The position numbers and the translations under genes are program-made. Source: RUG023 sp900315435 (lineage in GTDB: Bacteria; Spirochaetota; Spirochaetia; Sphaerochaetales; Sphaerochaetaceae). From it: a stretch of 26,588 nt of DNA. Shown piece after piece: positions 8,282-15,506 of the stretch; within the stretch, counting starts at the first letter, position 1; each line of letters opens with the position of its first letter. The stretch is taken from the NCBI GenBank assembly GCA_902788205.1, contig CADAJJ010000029.1:1-26588 (forward strand), in the 5' to 3' direction. The notes under the pieces were generated by a model, which saw only the letters and a list, made by a program, of their open reading frames with translations, was not told where the DNA came from and made no database searches.

Positions 8282-9178
8282 TCAATCGTAGTTGACCCAT
8301 CTTTTCTCAAGGGTAAAATTAATTACCGTCGCCAAGAGAATCAGAGCGAGAAGCACAAGAGCCTTTGCGCTCGCATATCCAAACCGATACCGGACAAAAG
8401 AGCTTTGATAGATCTCATTCACCATTGATGTGTTCGACTCGTTATACGTGCCGATTGTCATGATATTGACCGATGAGAAAATTTTGAAAACAGCAATGAC
8501 ACGGACAACAAGCAGGTAGAAGGTCGTCGGAGTAATCATTGGGAAGGTGATGTCCCAAAACTTCTTCCAGCCATTTGCACCCTCCAAGTCAGCCTCCTCG
8601 TACAACGATTTGGGGACGTTCTGCAGAGCCGCCATATAAATTATCAGCTCGTAACCGATAGTCGTCCAAATGGAAAGAAGACAAATCGGAATCTTGTTTA
8701 ATGCGGTGCTGTCCATCCAAGCCGGACCAGTTTTCAACAGATGAAGTACCTCTACCAGCAAATAGTTGCAAATACCGTCATCCCTGAACATGAACTTGAA
8801 CACCGCCGCGAGCGCAACTTGGCTCGAGATGTACGGGATGAAGAAGATGAAGCGGAGCACATTCTTCGCGTACACCCGTGAGTTTAATGCATAAGCCAGA
8901 AACAGTGCGAAGAGAATCGACTCGGGCACAATTCCCACAACGTAGACGAACGTATTCTTCAAGGCATAGATGAAATGCCTATCGTGAGCGAGTTCACGGA
9001 AATTCTCCAGCCCCGCGAACGTAAGGCCTTGTACTCCGCTCAGGAAGTTCCAATCCGAGAAAGCCAAGAGGATGGAACTGCCAATCGGAAACAAGAAGAA
9101 TACCGCGAATACGGCAATTGTCGGCGCTATGAACAGATAGCCGGCTAAATTCTCATGCACTGTTTCCTTCCTAGTCAT
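8282..9178 (-). CDS. ABC transporter permease, MalF/UgpA-type (carbohydrate importer)
   Basis: An inner-membrane protein of 298 residues with six hydrophobic spans, beginning LAGYLFIAPTIAVFAVFFLFPIGSSI. The EAA motif is EEADLEGANGWKKFWDITFPMITP. This is the partner subunit of the MalG-type permease just downstream. An AAGAGG site seven bases before the ATG fixes the start. It lies 19 bases after the binding-protein gene. Together the three form a complete carbohydrate uptake-1 importer except for the ATPase. Confidence 0.92.
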   Translation of the reverse strand: MTRKETVHENLAGYLFIAPTIAVFAVFFLFPIGSSILLAFSDWNFLSGVQGLTFAGLENFRELAHDRHFIYALKNTFVYVVGIVPESILFALFLAYALNSRVYAKNVLRFIFFIPYISSQVALAAVFKFMFRDDGICNYLLVEVLHLLKTGPAWMDSTALNKIPICLLSIWTTIGYELIIYMAALQNVPKSLYEEADLEGANGWKKFWDITFPMITPTTFYLLVVRVIAVFKIFSSVNIMTIGTYNESNTSMVNEIYQSSFVRYRFGYASAKALVLLALILLATVINFTLEKRWVNYD

Positions 9179-9197
9179 GCAAACACCTCTTTACGAC

Positions 9198-10625
9198 TCA
9201 CTTGCTTTTCTTGGAAAGCTCAAGCTTGATTGCCGCATCGGCATCAGCCTGCATGCGCGCCATACCCTCATCAATCGAGCACTGGTCATGGGCTATATCC
9301 ATGGTATAAGTGGTAGCGGCCTTATTCACGTCAGGGTAAGCGGTAATGATATCTTCGTAGAAAGCAGGGTTCTTATAATTGACAACGACTCTCTGAAATG
9401 AATCGACATCAATCAGTTGCTTCGCATTCTCCTCGCTTCCGAAGACCAAATCGACCAAGTCGGAGGTATCAGTGTACTTCCAGGTGGATTGATGACCTGC
9501 GACAATCAGATAGCGGGAACCGTAGGTGGCATAGAATTTGGTGAAAGCCCAGATTGCCTCCCAGTCTTTCTTGCTGGAGTTCACACTTATGCCAACATGG
9601 GAGTATGGGGAGACCCCTGCCATATAGTTGGTCTGCCCCTTCTCCATCACAGGCCAAGGAGCAAAATAATTCACCCAGTCAATCGGATAGTTCTCCTTGT
9701 CACGAATAAAACGAATCATGTTTGGAGTGATTGCAGAGGCACTCTGGCCAGCCATATAGACCATCTGGGTCTGGATGTTGTCGGATCGATACTTTGACAA
9801 CGGGAACCAAATTTTTTCGACATTGTCTGCCTGGTAACGGATTTCCATCCCCTTCTTCATGATTGGGTCACCAAAACGGGAGAGACCATCATCACCGTAG
9901 TAGGGGTTCCGCCCATAGACTTGGGCGCCGACGAAACTCCAGTAGTTGATTGAATGGTAGTCCGTCCCGCCATAAACAGTAGTATTGCCACTGGCATCCT
10001 TTTTGGTCATCTTCCGGCAAACGTCGAGATATTCGTCCCAAGTCCACTCGGTGGGAATGGCTCCAAGACCAGCCTCATCCCAAGCCTTCTTATTGATAAC
10101 GATATAATAGGATAGACCTCCACAGGGGAAAGAATAGGTCGTATCCTTGTACCTGTATTTGTCGGTACCCCAATTCTCGACCAGGTCGATTCCCTCTTTC
10201 CGCATCAGGTCATCAAGAGGAATAAACATGTTATTGACCCATCGATTGTAGGTGGCATTCAGCCCAAACGACGCCAGGACATCAATGTCTCCAGCCATCA
10301 GAGCGGTGTTGACTCCGAGATTTCCGTCCGTGTTGTTGTTAAAAGGAGTTAGCTCGACCGTTACATTGGGATAATATTTGTTGAATTCGGCAATCATCGC
10401 ATTCATGCCAGCAGGACCTTTGAACGGAATCCAAAAGCGAACGGTACCCTTCACGCTTGCAGGATTTTTTGCAAACACCCAAGCATGGTCTGCAGCATCC
10501 GCAGGAAGTATGACTGCAGGAGTTTGGGCCTGGGCAGATACCACGGTCGGTTCTTCGCCCTTACCGTTTCCGAACGCCATAGTGGTGGCAAGTACCACAG
10601 CCATGAGAGCAACTAGTTTTTTCAT
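9198..10625 (-). CDS. Extracellular sugar-binding protein (family 1)
   Basis: A periplasmic binding protein of 475 residues and first gene of the long operon. The signal peptide is MKKLVALMAVVLATTMAFG, followed by a charged GNGKGEE stretch. No lipobox Cys is present, a pattern often seen in spirochaete binding proteins. The body has family-1 hallmarks: RFWIPFKGPAGMNAMIAEFNKYYPNVTVEL, then GDIDVLASFGLNATYNRWVN and KKAWDEAGLGAIPTEWTWDEYLDVCRKMTK. An AGGAGG site precedes the ATG. The same bases adjoin a LacI operator (10646-10659), so repressor binding would sit right at the gene start. The sugar is unknown. Confidence 0.95.
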   Translation of the reverse strand: MKKLVALMAVVLATTMAFGNGKGEEPTVVSAQAQTPAVILPADAADHAWVFAKNPASVKGTVRFWIPFKGPAGMNAMIAEFNKYYPNVTVELTPFNNNTDGNLGVNTALMAGDIDVLASFGLNATYNRWVNNMFIPLDDLMRKEGIDLVENWGTDKYRYKDTTYSFPCGGLSYYIVINKKAWDEAGLGAIPTEWTWDEYLDVCRKMTKKDASGNTTVYGGTDYHSINYWSFVGAQVYGRNPYYGDDGLSRFGDPIMKKGMEIRYQADNVEKIWFPLSKYRSDNIQTQMVYMAGQSASAITPNMIRFIRDKENYPIDWVNYFAPWPVMEKGQTNYMAGVSPYSHVGISVNSSKKDWEAIWAFTKFYATYGSRYLIVAGHQSTWKYTDTSDLVDLVFGSEENAKQLIDVDSFQRVVVNYKNPAFYEDIITAYPDVNKAATTYTMDIAHDQCSIDEGMARMQADADAAIKLELSKKSK

Positions 10626-10645
10626 AAGGTTCCCTCCTATTTATG

Positions 10646-10659
10646 TTGGAACGTTCCAA
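10646..10659. promoter_or_regulatory. LacI-type operator, start-proximal copy
   Basis: A perfect 14-base palindrome TTGGAACGTTCCAA, centred on CG, 20 bases upstream of the binding-protein ATG. Its core is identical to the operators in the two main promoters. It lies between TTGGCA and ATAAAT spaced 17 bases apart, but a transcript from there would begin after the AGGAGG site. It is therefore more likely an auxiliary operator or roadblock than a promoter operator. The centre lies 201 bases from the distal operator. Confidence 0.75.
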
Positions 10660-10838
10660 ATTGCCAACAAAAAAATTTCCCTCTTCTTCACGAGAAAGAA
10701 AGATTCTTTCGTACGACTCGTGGGCAGGATTCTCTTTTCCTCTTTTCCATGAAACAAACCGATCCTCAAATGCATCCATCCGAATGTTGGTTCGACAATA
10801 CCGTTACTTGGAAAGCAATAACGATGAGGTTTCAATAA
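10660..10838 (-). other. Long 5' leader of the sugar operon
   Basis: About 180 bases between the promoter and the start-proximal operator hold no gene that I can support. The stretch is purine-rich and A/T-rich toward the gene. It contains a GAAAGA/TCTTTC inverted repeat, but no recognisable riboswitch fold. Confidence 0.4.
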
Positions 10839-10867
10839 ATAGTATTATGGAACGTTCCAAACGTCAA
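10839..10867 (-). promoter_or_regulatory. Main promoter of the long sugar operon with embedded LacI operator
   Basis: On the minus strand, TTGACG (10862-10867) and TACTAT (10839-10844) are 17 bases apart. The spacer holds the palindrome TGGAACGTTCCA at 10848-10859, three bases upstream of the -10. A bound LacI protein would occlude RNA polymerase. Transcription should start near 10832, giving a leader of roughly 200 bases before the ATG at 10625. Confidence 0.8.
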
Positions 10868-10926
10868 CAAGAAAATTCCCTTTTCGATTCGAGGCACATG
10901 CATCAAAAAAATGAAGAAAGATTTTT

Positions 10927-10973
10927 GGGAGCAAAGATGGCTCCACACCAATTCCCTCCCTCGGCCGAGGGAG
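10927..10973 (-). terminator. Candidate hairpins ending the second importer operon
   Basis: A perfect 18-base palindrome CTCCCTCGGCCGAGGGAG at 10956-10973 is followed on the minus strand by a second hairpin with arms GGAGC/GCTCC (10928-10944). Neither has an immediate U-run; a T7 stretch comes only later. They lie just past the stop of the binding-protein gene at 10998 and before the next operon's promoter, which is where termination is needed. Confidence 0.45.
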
Positions 10974-10997
10974 AGGATCGGTGCGGGAAACCCACCA

Positions 10998-12551
10998 TTA
11001 TTTCTTCGAATCCAGGTAGGACTGCAACTCTGCCCTCACCTGCTCACCACCGGCGGCCGTCCAGTCTTTCTGGAAAGACGACAGGTCGTTGATGGTGCGG
11101 GTTCCAGCCATGATCTGGAAGATGAAATCGTTGACATTGTTGCTCAGCGTGGTCTCGTACTTCGCGTAGTTCGGGGAAGCCGGCATGAACGAGAAGTAGG
11201 CTGGCACGAAGACTTCCGGATGCTTCTTGCTGAAGTCGATGGTGACCGCGTTGAAAGCCAGCCACTGGGCGGCGGACTTGCGGATGCGGCTCGGCCACTG
11301 CCATTTGTATGCCTCGGCATCGGTGGCATCGATGTAGTAATAGGAGTCACCTCTCTCGTCAGCGAAGATCGGGTTGATGGGGATGATCGAATGGTCGTTC
11401 GGATCCCACTTAAAATGCGTCCCCTCGACACCGATATTGATGAACAGCTGGTCCTTGACCTTCAGGTTCATCCAGTTGACCGCGTCAGCCGGATGTTTGC
11501 TGCCACGCAGAACCGCGGACACGTGGTTGATTGCCGTCGTCTTCATGTACTTGCAGGTACCGTCAGCGCCGAACAAAGCGGAGACAAAGCCGAAGTCGTC
11601 GTCGGACAGACTATAGGTCTTCTTCAGGGCAGGAATGGCGTTCTGGGCGAGAGAACGGTCGGCGCATGCCATGATCGCCTTACCGGAAGCGAACTTCTCG
11701 GAGACACTCGTGGTGGTGTTGGCGGCCCAATCACTGTCGAAGAGCCCCTCCTTGGAGCATTTGGTCAGGAACTCGACCATCTCCTTGAACTTCGGATGCT
11801 CGGTCAGGTAGATGACCTTGCCGTTGTCATCGACCATCCAGTCATTGTAGATGCCGAAGGCGCAGGCGATGTTCATCGGGAAGTTCAGGTTGACGATACC
11901 CTCCGACGCGGCGTTGTACGGTCCGCAGAGCAGGATGTACTTGTCGCCATAATAGCTCTTGAGCTTGCTCATCGTGGCATACAACTCGTCGATCGTGGTC
12001 GGTACCTTGTCGATGCCGGCCTGGCGGAGCAGGTCCATGCGGACGATGATGAACTTCGAGATTTCGGTGTCATACGGATACATGTACGGAACGCCGTAAA
12101 TGGTTCCCTTGCCATCGGACAAGGTATCCCAGGTTTCCTGGGAGTTGCCTTTGAGGATATCCTGGCCATACTTGTCCAACAGATCGTTCAGCGGCAACAG
12201 GGCATTTTTGGAAAGCAACGTGCGGAACTGGTTCAACGACAGGTTGACGATGTCATAGTCCGCTCCGGAGGCGACGTCCATCAACAGCTTCTGGTCAGGA
12301 TTCTGAGCAGGAAGCATGGAGAACTCCACCTTGTATCCGGTCGATTTCTCCATGACCGGGACCATGTAGTCGGTGTTCACGTCGAAACCGGTATTGTAGC
12401 CAAGCCGTTTCAGCGTGACATTGCCTGGTCCGAGCAACTCGCTTGCCCCGCCCTTCTTTTCCGGCGCTTTCGCCGAACCTTCCGACGATCCTTGAGCAAA
12501 CACAGCCAGCGCGCTCAAAAGTACCACAGGAATCAGAAAATGTCTTTTCAT
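10998..12551 (-). CDS. Extracellular solute-binding protein (LipO/YtcQ-like, oligosaccharide importer)
   Basis: A binding protein of 517 residues, longer than the one at 9198-10625 and of the LplA/LipO type that pairs with LplB- and YtcP-like permeases. Signal peptide MKRHFLIPVVLLSALAVFAQG is followed by a low-complexity GSSEGSAKAPEKKGG linker with no lipobox Cys. Family features include PVMEKSTGYKVEFSMLP, SGADYDIVNLSLNQFRTLLSKNALLPLNDLLDKYG and WMNLKVKDQLFINIGVEGTHFKWDP. A strong AGGAGGAGGG site lies upstream. It is the third gene of its operon, after both permeases. The LplB-type system often imports uronate-rich oligosaccharides, but the substrate here is not determined. Confidence 0.92.
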   Translation of the reverse strand: MKRHFLIPVVLLSALAVFAQGSSEGSAKAPEKKGGASELLGPGNVTLKRLGYNTGFDVNTDYMVPVMEKSTGYKVEFSMLPAQNPDQKLLMDVASGADYDIVNLSLNQFRTLLSKNALLPLNDLLDKYGQDILKGNSQETWDTLSDGKGTIYGVPYMYPYDTEISKFIIVRMDLLRQAGIDKVPTTIDELYATMSKLKSYYGDKYILLCGPYNAASEGIVNLNFPMNIACAFGIYNDWMVDDNGKVIYLTEHPKFKEMVEFLTKCSKEGLFDSDWAANTTTSVSEKFASGKAIMACADRSLAQNAIPALKKTYSLSDDDFGFVSALFGADGTCKYMKTTAINHVSAVLRGSKHPADAVNWMNLKVKDQLFINIGVEGTHFKWDPNDHSIIPINPIFADERGDSYYYIDATDAEAYKWQWPSRIRKSAAQWLAFNAVTIDFSKKHPEVFVPAYFSFMPASPNYAKYETTLSNNVNDFIFQIMAGTRTINDLSSFQKDWTAAGGEQVRAELQSYLDSKK

Positions 12552-12595
12552 GTAAAACCCTCCTCCTTTTTCTATTCCTCAACACATATCGTGTG

Positions 12596-13513
12596 TTAAC
12601 CTTTGACAGATCCCAAGGTGATGCCTTGCACCACGTAGCGCTGGACGAACGGGTAGAGCGCCACAATCGGGATGATCGAGAGCGTGACCGCGGCGGCAGT
12701 GACACCCTGCGTGGTGATGTTGGCCTCGTAGTTGCCCTGGGCCGAGCCCAAAGCGGCTCCAGCAAGGTTCTCCAGCACCGACTGCCCATTCTGGATCAGG
12801 TCGTACAAGTAGACCTGAAGCGTACGCATCGATGCGCTCTTCGTGTACATCATCGCATGGAAGTAATTGTTCCAGTAGTTGACCGCGTACAACAGGCCGA
12901 CGGTCGCCAGGACCGACTTGGACATCGGCAGCACAATCTGGCAAAGAGTCTGCGTGTCGGTCGCCCCGTCGATGGTCGCCGCCTCGGATACACTCTCGGG
13001 CAGCCCCTCGAAGTAGCTCTTCATGACGAACATGTTGAAGTGGACGATGGCGAACGGCAGGATCAGAGCCGCGTACGTGTCCAGGATTCCAAGGGAGTTG
13101 ACCACCATGTAGGCAGGAACGATACCCCCAAAGAAGACCATGCTGAAGACATAGAGCATGATGATGAACTTGCGTCCTGGCATGTGGGTCTGCGCAAGCG
13201 GATAGGCGGTCGTGATGGTGGTGAACATGCTGACCAAAGTGCCGATGATGGTGACGACCAGACTGTTCTTCAAGGCATTGAAAAAGGCGGTCTTCTTGAC
13301 GATGTACCCCATGGTGTCCCACTGGATCTGGCGGGGCCAGAAGGCAATCTCTCCCGTGGTGACCAAGGTGCCGTTGCTGATGCCGGTCGAGAAGATGTTC
13401 AGGCATGGCAGGATGCAGATGAGCGCGAAAGCGGTCATCAGCACGTACGAGAGGATCCCAAACACTCGCTCGGAAAACGAAGCAGGCTTCAGATGTTTCA
13501 CTTGGTGTCTCAT
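12596..13513 (-). CDS. ABC transporter permease, YtcP/LplC-type
   Basis: An inner-membrane protein of 305 residues with about six hydrophobic segments. It has the LplC-type opening FSERVFGILSYVLMTAFALICILPCLNIFSTGISNG and the EAA loop SEAATIDGATDTQTLCQIVLPMSK. The C-terminus FVQRYVVQGITLGSVKG is diagnostic of the YtcP/LplC group. The second ATG (13513) is preferred because the AAGGGGG site is six bases before it and abuts the first ATG at 13519. The gap from the upstream permease is 12 bases. It pairs with the LplB-type permease and the binding protein on either side. Confidence 0.92.
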   Translation of the reverse strand: MRHQVKHLKPASFSERVFGILSYVLMTAFALICILPCLNIFSTGISNGTLVTTGEIAFWPRQIQWDTMGYIVKKTAFFNALKNSLVVTIIGTLVSMFTTITTAYPLAQTHMPGRKFIIMLYVFSMVFFGGIVPAYMVVNSLGILDTYAALILPFAIVHFNMFVMKSYFEGLPESVSEAATIDGATDTQTLCQIVLPMSKSVLATVGLLYAVNYWNNYFHAMMYTKSASMRTLQVYLYDLIQNGQSVLENLAGAALGSAQGNYEANITTQGVTAAAVTLSIIPIVALYPFVQRYVVQGITLGSVKG

Positions 13514-13525
13514 GTCCATCCCCCC

Positions 13526-14470
13526 TTACCAGATACTGCGGCCGAGCAACTTCTTGCTTGCCGTGTTGGCGCCGACAATCAGGATGAAGGCGACGACGGA
13601 ATTGAACAGGCCGAGCGCGGTAGCCAACGAGAAGTTCGCCTGACCAAGACCGATGCGGTAGACATAGGTCTGGATGATATCAGCGACGTCATAGACAGCC
13701 GGGTTGTAGAAAATCAAAACCTGCTCGAAGCCGGTGTCGAGGATATAACCGACCTTCAGGATCAGCATCAGCACGATTGTCGGCAGCAGGCCAGGCAACG
13801 TCACATGCCAGATCTGGCTTACCTTCGAAGCACCATCGATACGGGCAGCCTCGTAGAGGGTCGGGTCGATAGAGGTCATGGCGGCCAGGTAGATGATGGT
13901 GTTGTAGCCGATTTCCTTCCACCCCTCGGTGAAAACCAGTACCCCGCGGAACACCTGCGGGTCGGAGAAGAACATGATTCTCTTGAGGCCAAGCGAGGAA
14001 AGCCACTGGTTCACCAGCCCGTAGGAACCCAAGATCGAATAGAAGACACCATAGATGACGACCCAGGAAAAGAAGTAGGGAACGTAGATTGCGGTGGAGA
14101 CCGTCTTCTTCCAGATGCCGTTATGGATCTCGTTGATCATGATGGCGGCAAGGATCGGAATCCAGAACAGGAAGAGGATCTTCATCAGGTTGATTTCCAA
14201 CGTGTTGAGGAAGACCGTCTTGAACTGCGAAGAGCTAAAGAGCTGCCTGAACCACTTCAGCCCGACCCATGGGCTCTTGGCGACAGCGTCAATCGGGTTG
14301 CTGCCTGCGAAGATGTCGTAATCCTCAAAAGCCATGAGCAGGCCGTACAGGGGTCCGAACTTGTAGACGAAGACAAAGAAAAGGCCGGGCAAAAGCATCA
14401 GGTACATCGCCGGATGGCCCTTCACCCATTTCCACTTTTTCCGAAGAGCATACGCTTGTTGCCTAGCCAT
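13526..14470 (-). CDS. ABC transporter permease, LplB-type
   Basis: An inner-membrane protein of 314 residues, first gene of the second importer operon. The family signature is WVKGHPAMYLMLLPGLFFVFVYKFGPLYGLLMAFEDYD at the N-terminus, then YVPYFFSWVVIYGVFYSILG and the EAA loop YEAARIDGASKVSQIWHVTLPGLLP. It ends TASKKLLGRSIW, typical of LplB proteins. AAAGGAGTGG lies upstream of the ATG. Two promoters precede it, one with the shared LacI operator. As with the other importer, no ATPase gene is present, so a shared MsmX/UgpC-type ATPase elsewhere is expected. Confidence 0.93.
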   Translation of the reverse strand: MARQQAYALRKKWKWVKGHPAMYLMLLPGLFFVFVYKFGPLYGLLMAFEDYDIFAGSNPIDAVAKSPWVGLKWFRQLFSSSQFKTVFLNTLEINLMKILFLFWIPILAAIMINEIHNGIWKKTVSTAIYVPYFFSWVVIYGVFYSILGSYGLVNQWLSSLGLKRIMFFSDPQVFRGVLVFTEGWKEIGYNTIIYLAAMTSIDPTLYEAARIDGASKVSQIWHVTLPGLLPTIVLMLILKVGYILDTGFEQVLIFYNPAVYDVADIIQTYVYRIGLGQANFSLATALGLFNSVVAFILIVGANTASKKLLGRSIW

Positions 14471-14511
14471 TCGATTCCACTCCTTTTGTCCGAGGAAAGC
14501 ACTTATGCCTC

Positions 14512-14539
14512 ATTGTAAATTGTTTGTAACAAACGTCAA
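14512..14539 (-). promoter_or_regulatory. Proximal promoter P2 of second importer operon with a different palindrome
   Basis: On the minus strand TTGACG (14534-14539) and TACAAT (14512-14517) are 16 bases apart. Start would be near 14505, about 35 bases before the ATG. The spacer holds GTTTGTTACAAAC (14522-14534), six-base arms around one base. This palindrome differs from the LacI operator, so a second regulator may act here. Confidence 0.55.
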
Positions 14540-14681
14540 TATTATTTTTATAAACATGAATCCGAAGAAATGATTGTTGCTTTCGCTCATTTATCGGTCA
14601 AAATGTCCACAAAAGGCATCGTACATCGGTTCCACTCCCCACGACCAGGAGCAAAAGGATCCAATCCCTAGTTGTAAAAAA
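14540..14681 (-). other. Leader between promoters P1 and P2
   Basis: About 140 bases transcribed only from the distal promoter. I see no gene and no recognisable riboswitch. The part nearest P2 is A/T-rich. Confidence 0.4.
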
Positions 14682-14710
14682 ATGGTATTATGGAACGTTC
14701 CAGCTGTCAA
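14682..14710 (-). promoter_or_regulatory. Distal promoter P1 of second importer operon with embedded LacI operator
   Basis: On the minus strand TTGACA (14705-14710) and TACCAT (14682-14687) are exactly 17 bases apart. The palindrome TGGAACGTTCCA occupies 14691-14702, three bases from the -10. The sequence from the operator to the -10 (TGGAACGTTCCATAATAC) is the same as in the promoter of the other sugar operon, and the geometry is identical. The two operons should answer to the same repressor. Confidence 0.82.
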
Positions 14711-14880
14711 CGAAAATGTACTCTCTATCATTTATCCATCTACCATATAAGAAATTCCATGATAAAAAAACAAAACAGAATGATGGCAATTTTTTACATT
14801 GAAATAACATTTTTATTGCTATTTTAAAAATTTTGTTCAAGTAAAAAGACAGTAAAACAGGACAAACAAGCGAAAACACC
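14711..14880. other. A/T-rich intergenic stretch
   Basis: A strongly A/T-rich block between the divergent importer operon and the TnpB-like cassette. It contains several weak -10-like hexamers on the plus strand, such as CTATTTTAAAA near 14818-14828, but no convincing promoter pair and no open frame of note. The promoter of the cassette is probably here. Confidence 0.4.
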
Positions 14881-14883
14881 ATG

Positions 14884-14935
14884 TCCTATCGCCCCTTCTC
14901 CACACCAGACATCCGTGAAGGCCGACCCGATAGGA
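14884..14935 (+). other. Two-tier inverted repeat upstream of the TnpB-like gene
   Basis: Arms TCCTATCG (14884-14891) and CGATAGGA (14928-14935) are perfect complements. Inside them CCTTC (14894-14898) pairs with GAAGG (14917-14921) around an 18-base loop. The structure lies about 70 bases before the start codon of the TnpB-like gene. It may be a structured leader RNA, a regulatory site or a remnant of a transposon end. Confidence 0.4.
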
Positions 14936-15002
14936 AAGATGGAGACCATGTAATACCATGGTACGATTTTCAACCACCAGCCCCAGTTCCACGATAAGGC
15001 TC

Positions 15003-15506
15003 ATGGACACGACACAAATCTGTACATTCCGTCTTTCATGGAGACAGGTTTCCCGGTTGAGGCACCTTGCCAACGGCACCCTGATTGTCTACAACCACCT
15101 CCTGCTCTACGGCTTCGGGCAGTGGAAGCGAAAGGGCCTGCAGCCATCGCCGGCCTTGCTTTCCGAGGAACTGGGGACGATGCGGGCCACCCAGCGGTGG
15201 CTGATCGACATCCCCCTCTCCCTGCTGCAGAAGGAAGTCGATGAAGTGTCTCAGAGACTTGCCCTCCTCATCCTCAAACGACCCCACGCCACGTTCGCTC
15301 CGAAAATCAAAAAGGGCCGCACCAGAGTCCTCGACATCCAGCCGATCTGCCGTTGTTTCGGCAAGGTGCTGCTCATCGAGTCCCTCGGGACCTTCGTGCT
15401 CCGCCGCACTCCCAACCTCCCCCTCCGCGGTACCACTCTGCGTTGGGAAGGCGGACCCTACATGGTCCTTCGCGTTGAGGAGAGTCCATGCGAAAGCGAA
15501 CGGTGA
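15003..15506 (+). CDS. TnpB/IS605 OrfB-like N-terminal half, no RuvC domain
   Basis: A protein of 167 residues whose order of motifs follows the N-terminal half of TnpB. CTFRLS at 7-12 matches the first beta strand. LIVYNHLLLYGFGQWKRKG (27-45) matches the helical region whose hallmark is VYNhhL. LSEELGTMRATQRWLIDIPLSLLQKEV matches the S-x-EL...WL-x-ev segment. FAPKIKKGR follows, then FGKVLLIESLGTFVLRRTPNLP and TTLRWEGGPYMVLRVE (144-159), which match the second half of the WED barrel. The frame stops eight residues later, where RuvC would begin, so all catalytic Asp/Glu residues and the zinc finger are absent. The start at 15003 is chosen because the homology begins there; an upstream ATG at 14958 lacks a site. 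The next gene overlaps by 19 bases. It could be a domesticated RNA- or DNA-binding protein or a decaying fragment. Identification is by eye only. Confidence 0.6.
   Translation: MDTTQICTFRLSWRQVSRLRHLANGTLIVYNHLLLYGFGQWKRKGLQPSPALLSEELGTMRATQRWLIDIPLSLLQKEVDEVSQRLALLILKRPHATFAPKIKKGRTRVLDIQPICRCFGKVLLIESLGTFVLRRTPNLPLRGTTLRWEGGPYMVLRVEESPCESER

Noticed and set aside
10639..10667. TTGGCA-17-ATAAAT as an active promoter
   Set aside because: Transcription would begin after the ribosome-binding site of the binding-protein gene. The palindrome here is better read as an operator.
10911..12599. A 562-codon open frame on the plus strand
   Set aside because: It is opposite the well-supported solute-binding protein and has no signal or domain.
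12443..14518. A 691-codon open frame on the plus strand
   Set aside because: It is antisense to the two LplB/YtcP permeases and part of the binding-protein gene. The repeated charged residues reflect reversed membrane codons.
14958..15002. Longer start of the TnpB-like gene at 14958
   Set aside because: No ribosome site precedes it and the extra residues are not TnpB-like. The homology begins at 15003.
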